Source of the DNA: Symbiodinium natans
Lineage: Eukaryota > Sar > Dinophyceae > Suessiales > Symbiodiniaceae
Length of the DNA: 64,000 bases
NCBI GenBank assembly: GCA_905221605.1
Contig: CAJNDS010000158.1
Span: 474,176-538,175, forward strand
Direction: 5' to 3'
The notes under the pieces are model-generated. The model did no database searches, was not told the origin of the DNA, and saw only the letters and a list, made by a program, of their open reading frames with translations. The translations under genes and the position numbers were made by a program. Shown piece by piece: positions 12,101-20,573 of this stretch. Within the stretch, counting starts at the first letter, position 1; every line of letters starts with the position of its first letter.

Positions 12101-15100
12101 GTGGGCTTGTTGGATGGTAAACTAAACTCTTCTCCTCGCACGGTCAACTCCTCGCCGATCACCCGTATCCCACGCCCAGAGTATCCCCGGAGTTTCCCTT
12201 GCAGTGCCCAACCCCAGACTGTGCCTGGAGTGCCCAACCCCAGAGTGTCCCCGGAGAATCCCCAGAGTGTCCCTGGAGTGCGCAACCCCAAAGCTCGCAG
12301 ATTCTTTGCCTGTGAAAGCAGGTTCTTGTTTTGTCCTGCCATGTTTTGGTGCAGCCCGCAGTGCAGGAGTTCGAATCCTACGCCTGGCCAAAGTGGTGGC
12401 TTCATCGGCATTTGTCAGTTTTGTAAGCCTGCCCATATTGCCTTTGCGAGGTGGCAGTGCTCAGGTAAGGGTTTGCGTGCAGGAAGCAGTTTCGATCGCT
12501 GCGCCCTCGGTAGGCACCGATGCTGCAACACGTCGCTGACTCCTTGTATGGCGACCTGAATGTGCTGATCTTCAAGATCTCAAGCATTGTTCTATCGGCT
12601 ACTCTGCTGAGATGTCAGGAGGCATCTTGAGGTGTGGGCAGCTGTGTGGTGAGCGTCTTCTCTGCTGTTGGGAGATGTGAGGAGGGTGTCCCACTGTTGC
12701 TGGCTTTCTAGGGCTCTCACACAAAGCAGGCCCTACTACAGTTCCAAGAGGCTAAGAAAGCCCCAACTTGACCTTTGGAGGTTCGGCCATAAGCGCAAAG
12801 CCAAGTAACTAGGGTTTTTTGGGGGTCGGGCGCTTGCCGCCATGTGGCGTTGACTCCTAGATGCTTGCTGAGCTGAGGTTGTGTGCGTGAACCACTTCAT
12901 TGCTTGCTTCTGGTATTGGCTTGGCTCCTTCACCGGAGAAGGCCCCGATGGTTCATGTCAAGACCCCCGCAGAAAACCAAAACCAAAACCCTAAGCCCTA
13001 ATCCCTAAGCCCTAAACCCTAAGCCCTGAACCCTAAACCGTAACTTCAGGTGGGCAACCCAGCTGGACGACCGACATCCAGGCCGGATTAGAATCCGCCG
13101 GCTTCCAATATGTCGCTCAGCCTTACAAATGATGGACTCCTTCTTGTGTGTTTTGCGGGCAAAGGACTTCCCACAAGGGCCAGTGCCTGTTCCAAAACCC
13201 CGATTTCAGCCCACAGCCCCCCGAAGCTCCTGAGACATGAGACTGTCTTAGGATGGGCGGTTTGGGTTGCCGGAATACGTGAAGAGCCTTTGTGGCTCAG
13301 CAATGTGGAATGCTGAGCTCTAAGCTTCTGAGTCTCTTGTGGGCTTCTGGCCTTCTCCCGCTGCAACTGAGGTGGCCGCATTTCACTGGAGCCTGTCGAA
13401 TTTTGCGACCGCCACCACCCGCATCAATGCCATCAACGCTTGGGAGTCTTGCTTTGCATCAACACACTGCGCCTTCGCGGTTCTCTTGTGCTGCCTGAAC
13501 GAGTCGGTCGGTTTGTCACCTGTGGGCTTCGCATGGCTCTTGCGCTCACCCTAAACCCTAAACCCTAAACCCTAAAATGATGCACTTGTTCGGACTTCAG
13601 GAGCACATGTTCGCCATCTTCGTTCTTTTTGCCGGCCTCGTGTCTTTCGCAAGCAGCGCCGTGGCTGGATGTAGCCATGAGAGCCCTAAGCCATCCCAAT
13701 GTCTCTGATTCCAAAAAGTCTCTCCACGCCCTAAACTCCCCCAAAACTCGGCCCAGGCCTGTCTGCCATCACATCGGCCGTGGCTGATTATCGAGCAGTG
13801 GAGGTGGACACCCTGCAGAACGAATCTGGGCAGCAGCACGCAAACGTAGCGCGGGGCCGGCCGCGGAATTTAAGAGTGGCCACACTCCCCCGAAACCTGA
13901 GCCCCTAAACCCCTAAACCCCTAAACCCCTAAACCCCTAAACCCCTAAACCCCTAAACCCCTAAACCCCCAAACCCCTAAACCCCTAAACCCCTAAACCC
14001 CTAAACCCCTAAACCCTAAACCCTGAACCCCTTATGAGGAGAAGAAGCTGCGGGCCTTCTTTGGCGATCGGGCGATCTCACCTGCAATGTCGAGTCGAAT
14101 CTGGGAGTTCGTTCGGTCCCGACGATGCTTGGGCAGATCAGGCTTTGGGCTCCACTGTCTTTGGGTTTAGGGTTTAGGGTTTAGGGTTTAGGGTTTAGGG
14201 TTTAGGGTTTAGGGTTTAGGGTTTAGGGTTTAGGGTTTAAAGTTCCCTGAGCACTGAAGTGCAACCTGACACCCTGAACTCTGTAAATCTCAGGACGAAA
14301 TCGGCCGAAGCTGATCGAGGCCAATGTGAAGTTGTTGAATGGACTGCCCAAGATCCTTCGAATCGAACTGCGTAAAGCGCCTCGGATGAGCCAGGCTTGG
14401 GTGTTGCTTGGGTGTTGCTCAGGTCAAGGTTTAGGGTTTAGGGTTTAGGGTTTAGGGTTTAGGGTTTAGGGTTTAGGGTTTAGGGTTTAGGGTTTGGGGT
14501 TTAGGGTTTAGGGTTTAGGGTCGTAAGCCCCCCCACTTCTGAAAGCCCCAAGTAGGTAGTACGGGGGGGGTTTGCTCAGCAGTCACAGCTAAAGCACTAC
14601 CTCCAACTGCCCCCCGAAACTTGCAGTTCCCAACACGCCCACGACGTGTATGCGAGTATGATAAACGTAATGCAAAGCATCCCAAGGACATGTTCATTCC
14701 ACATCTTCAGACACATCCCTTGTTTCAAGGACTGCTCTCTGTGCATGCCTTGGCTCAATGTCACCTGTAACTCCCTTGCGTTTCGATGCGATCCGGGCGA
14801 AGAAAACACCTCGCCAGGACTGGAGCTGGCCGACCCGCATGTTATCAGTCGACTTTGCGACCGAGGCCACGCTCTCAACACTGGAAGCTTCAGTGCTTCC
14901 CCTTTCCTCTTTTTTTCCTCCTTCTTCTTGTCCCACATGGCTCTGACCTGTTGTAGGGAGTCTAAGCATGTCTCCAACATGATCTACATGAGAGTGCATG
15001 TTACGGGATGCCCCGTCGGAATGAGCGTGTTTGAGGCCTGGGATGCTAATAGCGAGTTTGACTCGAGTTTCAGTGGCCTCGAGGAATGGAGTTCCGCGGG

Positions 15101-18026
15101 GTGCCTCCGATGGAAGACGTGTTCAATCGCGCAGAGAAAGCTGCGTATGTGTGTCCTGGCTGACATCGTGAGTGTGAGCCATTCTTGGACTCTTCTGGAG
15201 TTTCTGGGATGGTGCGGCCGTATAGGACTTGCTCATCGGCCTTGCATTTGTGGTGCCATGAACGAAAGCTGAGGTATTATGTCATAGGTGGGACCCTTCA
15301 GTATTACTTCCAGCGGCCACAAGCCCGGCGCGCAGTCGTTGGAGCAATCGACGTCCACCCGAACGAGTTGCTTGGACCAAGTAGAGCATGTGGCACGTCT
15401 GGCATACATGTGGGGTCCCAGAGTCCCAGTAAATGCACTCTAAGGGGGATGGATTTGAAGTTCCTTTTGCTTTGTGAAGATTTGGGGCTGGGGGGGGGGG
15501 GTGTGAGGACAAGTGTTTTCTTTTGGGCCCGGTCGGAAGCGTCGTAAGGAGGTCACCCCAAGCCCTCCAAAGCTTGCACTGCCGCGCTTGGGGGGGGGCA
15601 AGATTATAATGGGGTCCTGAAGGGAGGGGGGGCCTTAGGAAGTAGTGGGGAGTATTGCGCCCCTTGAACCCCCTTTCTTTGGGATTCGAGAACCCCCCTG
15701 GTCCTTGGTAGGGAATGGGGGAATGAGGTACCTTACATAATCCTTTGCAGGGTGTATATGGGCGGAATGTTGGGTAAACAAGAGAGCCCATGAGTCGGTT
15801 TGATGCCACCTTGCTGAAGGTGGATCTCGGAAGGAGCTTTCTGGTTCGAAACCTCGATGCATTCCAGAGGGTATTTGGGGTTTAGGGTTTGGGGTTTAGG
15901 GTTTCGGTTGTGTTTATGTGTGTGCGTGTGCGTGCCACGCCATGTTGTTTTTTTCCAGAAGCGTACAGGCTCTGCTCGCCAGGCTCGCAAGACTCGAGAC
16001 ATCAGAAAGAGAGAGGTGTCCCGACAATAGGCGGGCGCACTGTCTTTGTGCAGGCCCTCGGTGCAACGAAAGCATGTTGCTGAGGACAACTGGGTGCACT
16101 TCGGATGGCTTCGGGCAAAGACACCGTCGGAGCTGCCTGGCAAGGGAAGTGCCAATGACCTGACGAGCTTCTGGGTCTCTGAAACCTCTGCCTTTCAGGT
16201 TCCTGATGCTCAACGTGGAGGTTTTCCAGATGGTTGCTCTGAAGTCTCCGAGCCCCTACCTAGGACTGCATGCCTAAGCTGTCTAGGAAGCAACGTGGCA
16301 CGGAAGCATCTCTGCTGCCGTCTGCTTGGCAAACAGACACAGTATGATGCAGTTCTGAGCATTGAAGTTGGCGAGGAAGTACCATCTACAAACAGGTGGC
16401 TTCGACAGCACACAGAGCTTGCTGAGGGTCTTTGTTTTTTTCAAAGTGATGGGTTCAGCTTCTGCTTTCTAGTTATCAAAGGGGGTTTACGAACATAAGG
16501 GACCCCCTAATACTGACCCCCCCTAATCTAGCAGGGTTCCCTTATAAGAAGGACTCCAGTAAACCCTAAGCCCTAAACCCTAAACCCTAAACCCTAAGCC
16601 CTAAACCCTAAACCCTAACCCCTAAACCCTAAACCCTAAACCCGAAGCCCTAAGCCCTAAACCCTAAACCCTAAACCCCCCTAATTTCGGAAGCCCCCTC
16701 GTCAGGCATGGGTGAAGCAGATCAAGGACGATGTGCGATCTCAGGAAGATGGGGCCGCCTGGCACGAGTCGAAATGTAGGGTTGGGGTTTAGGGTTTAGG
16801 GTTTAGGGTTTGGGGTTTAGGGTTTAGGGTTTGGGGTTTAGGGTTTAGGGTTTTGGTGTTTTGAAGAAACTTGTGTGGGCAAGGGTGCTGCGAAAGTAGC
16901 GTCTGGGCATGCGCCATCAGTCATCTAAGAATGTTAAAATGTGAAGTATCACAGTCTAATCATACAATAAGGGAAGAAAATAGGATCGTATACTCATATT
17001 ATACTAGAATAATAGAGTAATGTATTCACATACAAATATGTGCATATACAAAAAATAAGAATGTCATAGAATGAGTTGTATACGGGAGTCGACAAGAGCT
17101 GCCTGAAGGGAGCCGCCTCCTTGCAATGAGGTGACCCGCCTTTTCAAAGGACGTCCAACAGACCTGGCGGGCGACAAACAGCTTCTCGAGCCACCCAGAC
17201 GAGAACGATGCAGGAAGGGTTTAGGGTTTAGGGTTTAGGGTTTCGGGTTTCGGGTTTAGGTTCCGGAAGTGTTGTTGAGTTCATCCAGCCTCGTGATGCT
17301 ATGTAGACTTTCGCTCAGCTATCAGTCCTGCACTGATGTCCGCAGTGCCTTCCTGGATGCCGTAAAGAATCCCCGCAGTCAGTCTGCTGACCATCCCGTG
17401 ATATCCCGTGCATATCATAAAGCATCCCTGTCTTGCCCACACCCAGAGACGCAAACATTCTGCCGAAAATCCCGCAGAGCATCCTCCCCCCCCCCCCCCC
17501 CTCGCGACCATTCCGCAGAGCATCCTGAGTTCCTGATCCCCCACCCCCCAGAGAATCCCATGGACGCACCCCAATCCCACATCATCCCAGAATATCCACA
17601 CAGAATATCCCTGGAGTGCTAGTCGGATGTGGGGTAGGGCTGTTCGAAGTAGCTTGCTTTGCTTTGTTTTTGTCCTTCTGGACTTTGCAACGCCCAGCGC
17701 CCAGGCACATTGCTTATGAGCCTTGCCTGCAATGGACACCGGGCCATCGCACCTGTAGACGTGGCTGTTGCAGATTCTCCTTTCAAGACGCATCACCCCC
17801 TTCCATGATGGTTACGCAGACTTGCTGCTACAGAACCTTTCCGCCCCCGCCCCCCTTCCCCCCGAGAAGAACAAAAGCAAGGGGACCCTCACAACATCCG
17901 CCTTGCCTTCAGGATGCCTTCCCCGATCTCGCCCGACGGTATGAGATGAGATTCAACCCAGAAATCCTGAAATTGGGTAGCTTCTCGAGCAAGATCTTTC
18001 AATCGACCTCTTCGTCCGGCCTTTAG
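144..18026 (+). CDS. Voltage-gated/cyclic-nucleotide-gated-type cation channel, multi-exon, 5' end off window
   Basis: EAG/CNG-like ion channel of the plasma or an internal membrane. Exons joined by preserved phase: 144-253, 414-476 (S1, MVWDSLALIILAIEV), 1080-1158 (AFIVMDWIS), 1390-1449 (S2, VYWLLDMPTQFLAGF), 1637-1739 (S3, ALRYLKSWFCLDLLIA), 12355-12422 (S4, SAGVRILRLAKVVA), 12514-12613 (S5, LNVLIFKISSIVLSATLL), 13050-13111, 13372-13443 (pore helix, AFHWSLSNFATATTRINA), 13601-about 13669 (S6, HMFAIFVLFAGLVSFASS), about 13799-13842, 14039-14120 and 14294-about 14400 (C-linker, VKLLNGLPKILRIEL), 15074-15152, 15288-about 15380 and about 16070-16134 (CNBD, WVHFGWLRAK), 16199-about 16260 (FLMLNVEVFQMVALK), about 16706-16780, and a terminal exon 17913-18026 with stop. 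Exons past 16260 are less certain. The pore lacks a GYG filter; the loop is NFATAT, so ion selectivity cannot be inferred. Donors are GT, GC or GA. An earlier exon may lie at 2-75. Confidence 0.8.
256..371 (+). repeat. Degenerate CCCTAAA tract in channel intron
   Basis: CCCTAAA and CCCTAAAAA units right after a GT donor at 254; the acceptor is at 413. Confidence 0.85.
490..600. mobile_element. Inverted-repeat element, GGGGGTTTACGA family
   Basis: Carries the family interior GGCCCCCGAATATAGACCCC, then GGTAGGATTCCCTTATA, GGGACCCCAATAAGGTACCC. The left end reads GGGTTTAGGGTTCCGAAA, with a telomere-like heptamer in place of the usual terminus. It lies in channel intron 477-1079. Confidence 0.65.
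702..820 (+). repeat. (TTCTTA)n microsatellite
   Basis: About 18 near-perfect TTCTTA hexamers, followed by TATA-type repeats to about 864, in channel intron 477-1079. Confidence 0.9.
982..1056 (+). repeat. TTTAGGG tract
   Basis: About 10 units, two of them with an extra T, 24 bp before the exon at 1080. Confidence 0.9.
1237..1388 (+). repeat. CCCTAAA tract abutting a splice acceptor
   Basis: About 21 units. The last reads CCCTAAAG, and its AG is the acceptor of the exon at 1390. Confidence 0.9.
1482..1590. mobile_element. 109-bp inverted-repeat element (GGGGGTTTACGA family) in channel intron
   Basis: Ends GGGGGGTTTCCGACATA and AATCGTGAACCCCC are imperfect inverted repeats. The interior has the family pattern ACCCCTAATATAG, CCCCAAA, GTAGGA. 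It lies wholly inside intron 1450-1636 and makes up most of that intron. Confidence 0.75.
1744..1830 (+). repeat. TTTAGGG tract just after a splice donor
   Basis: Starts within 5 bp of the GT donor at 1740 (G|GTGTTAGGGTTTGGG), then about 11 units. Confidence 0.9.
2672..2777 (+). repeat. CCCTAAA tract
   Basis: About 15 near-perfect units in the 10.6-kb channel intron. Confidence 0.9.
2908..2959 (+). repeat. CCCTAAA tract at LINE 3' end
   Basis: About 7 units; on the element's own strand it follows the 3' end as TTTAGGG. Confidence 0.9.
2996..3921 (-). CDS. LINE ORF2, C-terminal zinc knuckle and tail (frame-shifted)
   Basis: Continues the polyprotein in a third frame after a T5 homopolymer near 3921-3925. 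It has a C-x2-C-x12-H-x6-C zinc-knuckle-like motif (ICRGCETDFHSYC then RLLVHLRSATSC, about 3870-3795), of the kind found near the C-terminus of many LINE ORF2 proteins. A roughly 220-residue tail follows, which I do not recognise, with a stop at 2996. Only some 30 residues separate the KTS motif of the RT from this knuckle, so the thumb region expected there appears to be missing. Confidence 0.6.
3921..7023 (-). CDS. LINE ORF2, endonuclease and reverse transcriptase
   Basis: Numbered from the ATG at 7023. Residues 50-72 finish the RNase H domain. Residues about 153-405 are an APE-type endonuclease: ISANAQG (Asn160), FQEAKG (Glu186), SAHCPH (His264), GIDLNGR (Asp300, Asn302), SRIDYL (Asp365) and DHSPVAL (Asp394, His395). 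Residues about 640-1005 are a reverse transcriptase: FLDARAAY (motif A, Asp805), GSRPGETWADVVF (motif B), VWADDAAF (motif C, WADD in place of the usual YADD or FADD) and NLKPGKTS. It would nick target DNA and copy element RNA by target-primed reverse transcription. The open frame runs on to 3598, but past about residue 1034 it turns into unrelated sequence, and the C-terminal zinc knuckle lies in a different frame. Confidence 0.85.
6890..10118 (-). CDS. LINE ORF2, N-terminal part: uncharacterised region plus RNase H
   Basis: Starts at an ATG overlapping the ORF1 stop and runs to about 9290 in one frame (three short Leu-Ser-x-Leu-Asp repeats near 9905, 9690 and 9515). It then continues in the frame of the 903-residue ORF (9541-6830). 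After the switch comes a strongly hydrophobic stretch near 9240-9150 (SWLALLWAALTQALFFAVPL), then about 450 residues of unrecognised but well-formed protein. An RNase H fold follows: TDGS near 7250 (first Asp), ERTALVWAALWAI near 7080 (Glu) and FRFDC near 6997 (Asp). The final RNase H motif, SHTGHPWNEYAD (6875-6830), is in the next frame, so the domain crosses a frame change near 6890. Confidence 0.65.
10103..11191 (-). CDS. LINE ORF1, coiled-coil nucleic-acid-binding-type protein
   Basis: A 362-residue ORF opening with an aromatic and basic N-terminus (SYWRGAWSND, then RQKQRREK). A long charged helical region follows at about residues 75-225, rich in A, E, K, Q and R, which suggests a coiled coil. 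A Ser/Pro/Thr-rich tail follows at about 235-362. Position and layout match the ORF1 proteins of LINEs, which coat element RNA as chaperones; no RRM or CCHC motif is visible, so the role is inferred. Its stop overlaps by 16 nt a downstream ATG (10118, minus) that could start ORF2, an arrangement compatible with termination-reinitiation. The longer ORF in another frame across the same DNA lacks heptad character and looks like a shadow in this part. Confidence 0.65.
   Translation of the reverse strand: MCDMGRHDRKQWYGTSPSYWRGAWSNDRQKQRREKPEAKESTILASYLDAKVEPGTSATKPVETKNAHAMETGEGDFLKILQRHINGARKAETKTRKISEELELRHAKWQKFQSELRMAFHKEKEKFDTDTARLGAELKEAQAASETASAFLKNMMQQALPEMQLEVPTPRPADTMDDAAWHALIASNADEDDEADDQQAREYLQRALEAARADARQARERLKTSQQRTADLNASGGHGTATETKVYPTTSPVATDPYLASPLSTGPSTISPTGGTRSKPGHAPLGTRQSVKRLPTRGTSPTAVTGPTLADKLLQRRGLDPSAALGSADAANPGLMAMPLSGAILLDDDPDLETDTTLCNLE
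11439..11550 (+). repeat. CCCTAAA tract at LINE 5' end
   Basis: About 16 units, some mutated (CCCTAGA, CCTTAAA), in the same orientation as the tract at the other LINE end. Confidence 0.9.
12989..13039 (+). repeat. CCCTAAG/CCCTAAA tract before exon 13050
   Basis: Mixed units ending 10 bp upstream of the splice acceptor. Confidence 0.85.
13549..13576 (+). repeat. Short CCCTAAA tract in 157-bp intron
   Basis: Four units inside intron 13444-13600, between pore and S6 exons. Confidence 0.85.
13902..14031 (+). repeat. CCCCTAAA (8-mer) tract
   Basis: About 14 octamers CCCCTAAA, then two heptamers, ending 7 bp before the acceptor of exon 14039. Confidence 0.9.
14165..14239 (+). repeat. TTTAGGG tract in intron 14121-14293
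   Basis: About 10 units. Confidence 0.9.
14429..14520 (+). repeat. TTTAGGG tract
   Basis: About 13 units just after a possible GT donor near 14421. Confidence 0.9.
16481..16563. mobile_element. Inverted-repeat element fused to CCCTAAA tract
   Basis: Left end GGGGGTTTACGAACATAAGG, interior GACCCCCTAATACTGACCCC and GGGTTCCCTTATAAGAAGGA. The right end is missing, and a 120-bp CCCTAAA-type tract starts at the break. Confidence 0.65.
16560..16680 (+). repeat. CCCTAAA/CCCTAAG tract
   Basis: Mixed units joined directly to a broken inverted-repeat element on the left. Confidence 0.85.
16778..16854 (+). repeat. TTTAGGG tract
   Basis: About 10 units, several GGGGTTT variants, just after exon-like 16706-16780. 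Confidence 0.85.
17218..17260 (+). repeat. TTTAGGG/TTTCGGG tract
   Basis: About 6 units. Confidence 0.8.
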
Positions 18027-18744
18027 GGCGGGGTTCGAATTCCTGGAGCAATCTTAAAGAGCACTTGCTTATGGATTCGCAGTGCATTCGGAGTCTGAAC
18101 CTGCCTTGCATGTCGAACTCGCCTGTAAACACAGCAGACTTAGCTGTGGTCAGGGATGCCAAATGTGTGATTCTATTAGGGTTAGGGTGTGTAGGGTTGC
18201 TGTTTCCGCGACCACCAGCCGAGTCTGAAAAGCAGCTGTTAGGAATGTGCTGCTCAACCTGCACAAGCTGGCATTCACATCAGTGTCCTGCACGACCAGC
18301 GGAGGTTCTTTTCTTACACACTACACACTTTCTGGGAACACCGAAAAGAAGCATGCTTAGACTGCTTAAATCGTGCAGACCGAAGACGGAGTCCAGCTTG
18401 GCTCACGGCCCGGCAAAATTACGTCGGCAATCGAATCAGGACGGGAACATCTCCCGACATTTTCGGTGACCTTCCCTTTAATCCGGCCCAACTGCTGACG
18501 AGTTTGGGATCCAGCTGCACCTGCTGCTTTCATACCACATTGCACCCATTGCAAACACCGAAGGTGTTGAGCAATTGCTAGTCACACGGGCTCCACGAAG
18601 GAGGGAGCAGATGCGATGAACGAAAAACACCATGCCACTGCCCCTGGTTTAGTGAGAATCGGAGTGAGGCGCAGCACCGACATTCGGGACCCCTCCCAAA
18701 CACCTGGACCTGAAAATGAGCAACATCATGGGCTGAGGGTGTAG

Positions 18745-18819
18745 CCCTAAACCCTAAACCCTAAACCCTAAACCCTAAACCCTAAACCCTAAACCCTAAA
18801 CCCTAAACCCTAAACCCTA
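18745..18819 (+). repeat. CCCTAAA tract
   Basis: About 10 units between the channel and PPR genes. Confidence 0.9.
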
Positions 18820-18969
18820 TACACCTTTGGGGATGAGGTTCTTTTTGTTCATCCAGTTGAGCCGCCAGCGTTTCGGGGACTTGCGAAGCTTGACTGCCAG
18901 GCCCTCCATGCTTTTGGAGCAGGTGGGCTGCCGATCCTCAAAATCTCTTGGGGATTTGAGGGGTTTTTG

Positions 18970-19092
18970 TTATCATTATTATCATTTTTTATTATTATCA
19001 TTATTATTATTATCACATTTATTATGATGAAGATGATGCTTGTTATTATATTTATTAATTATATGATGATGATTATTATGATTATTACTTCT
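18970..19092 (+). repeat. ATT/ATG microsatellite
   Basis: Runs of TTATTA and ATGATG with AT-rich filler. Confidence 0.8.
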
Positions 19093-19185
19093 CTTTTTTT
19101 GGTCTGGGGGTGTTGGGCTGCATCCGAGGAGCCTTTCATGTGCGAGCTCTTTTCGTCTTCATCCTGCCTTGGGAGTGCATGACAG

Positions 19186-20260
19186 GGACCGCAACCGACA
19201 CCATCACCTTCACGACGGCCATCTCAGCTTGTGCCAGCGGCGCTGCACCTGGCTTCGCTCGAAGACTCTGACACTCCGCCCGGGTTTTGATGCCCTCTCC
19301 CGAGGCGGCGAATGGGTGCTGGTGCTGCTTTTGCTGAAGGAGATGATGATGGAGCATTTGGAGTCAGACTCTCAGACCCCACTCAGCCTCTTGAGCAGGC
19401 CACTTTGCCAAGAGCGTCGTTTTATTCCACGCTGCGTGAGTTGCGGATGTGCGAGGCTCCCTGAGCTGACCGTAACTTGGTGACACTTAGGCCTCCGATC
19501 ATCGCCTACAATGCCGCTCTGACCGCGTGCACGACGGCCGCCTCCTGGGATGCATCCTCAGCTACCTCAGCTACCTCAGTTGCCTCAGTTGCGGCTTTAT
19601 GCCCATCGCCAACCGAAGCATGTTGTGCGCGTCAATGCGGTGTTCGAAAGTCGGGAATGCAAGTTGGGGTGTGAGACTAGGTAAGATGCTGGGCAGACGT
19701 GTCGTCCAAGGTTGCTGCGCTCGCGTTGCTCGCACACATGCAGCGGAGCCAAATGATGCCAGAGGCCAGCTTCACTCAGGGGCTATGTCTGCTATCTTTC
19801 TCAGACAGGCTCCAGAGCCGCTTGACACCCCACTGTGACCTGCAGCGATTCCAGAGGCCACGGCTTTGAGCGCGCTGGTCGGATGTTGCAGACCAAGCCC
19901 CAGTTTATGGCGATGCCGTTTCATGAAGTCTGAAGCTTTCTTAAGGTCTCGAGGTCGTTCTTGCATCTGTACTCTGTGGCCCAGTACTCTGTGCTTGCTT
20001 CTGTAGCTATGCAGAACGGCGCGCTCAGGCTCAGCCAAGCGCCTGCTGGAGGCCTTTGTGTGAAGAACCCGGACTTCGTTCTCATGTCGCACGCCTGGCT
20101 CCCGAAAGGCCCGATGCCTTCTTGCAGCTTTCCGGACAAGAAGCCTGCAGCGCTGCCAGCCAAAAGCCGCGCACGCACGAAAAGCTGGGCCCGATGCAAA
20201 GATGTTGCAAAACGGGGCTGGAATGCCTCACCCTCCGGCCCTAAAGTCGACATGTCTTGA
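19186..20260 (+). CDS. PPR-repeat protein, C-terminal exons (partial)
   Basis: Pentatricopeptide repeat proteins bind organelle RNA; dinoflagellates have many. Visible exons: 19186-about 19240 (DTITFTTAISACASG, a PPR first helix), 19491-19551 (PPIIAYNAALTACTTAASWD) and 19711-about 19785 (VAALALLAHMQRSQMMPEAS, second helix). The last two join in phase across a GC-AG intron (19552-19710), giving a canonical repeat: AYNAALTAC, spacer, W, AAL-LL-MQ. An exon near 19836-19920 (ATALSALVGCC) and a final open stretch to a stop at 20260 (LHLYSVAQYSVLASVAMQ) probably complete it. The first exon did not join in phase to the second, so an exon is missed or the copy is damaged. Upstream exons were not identified; 18829-18930 is open and may hold one. 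Confidence 0.55.
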
Positions 20261-20442
20261 GAGATCAGAGCTGAGAGATGTTTCGTGCCAAGTTGCCCAA
20301 GTCTACAGAGTCTACAGCCAAGTGTCGAAAAGGGAACCTTTTTTTTGGGAGGGGGGGGTTTGATTATGTTTTTGGCTATGTTTTTTTGGCCCTGTTTTCT
20401 GGTAGAAAACGAGGAAAACCAGAGAAAAACCGCTATTTTCCT

Positions 20443-20539
20443 CCCTAAACCCTAAACCCTAAACCCTAAACCCTAAACCCTAAACCCTAAACCCTAAACC
20501 CTAAACCCTAAACCCTAAACCCTAAACCCTAAACCCTAA
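20443..20539 (+). repeat. CCCTAAA tract
   Basis: About 14 near-perfect units, 35 bp before the 21-bp satellite. Confidence 0.9.
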
Positions 20540-20573
20540 GCCTCTCTTTCATATATAATTTAAATGTTAAGGA

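Noticed and set aside
12361-12400. tRNA T-loop-like GTTCGAATCC
   Set aside because: No acceptor stem, D-arm or anticodon arm can be folded, and the sequence is the S4 exon of the channel. Similar GTTCGAA words at 15843, 18032 and 59812 also lack tRNA folds.
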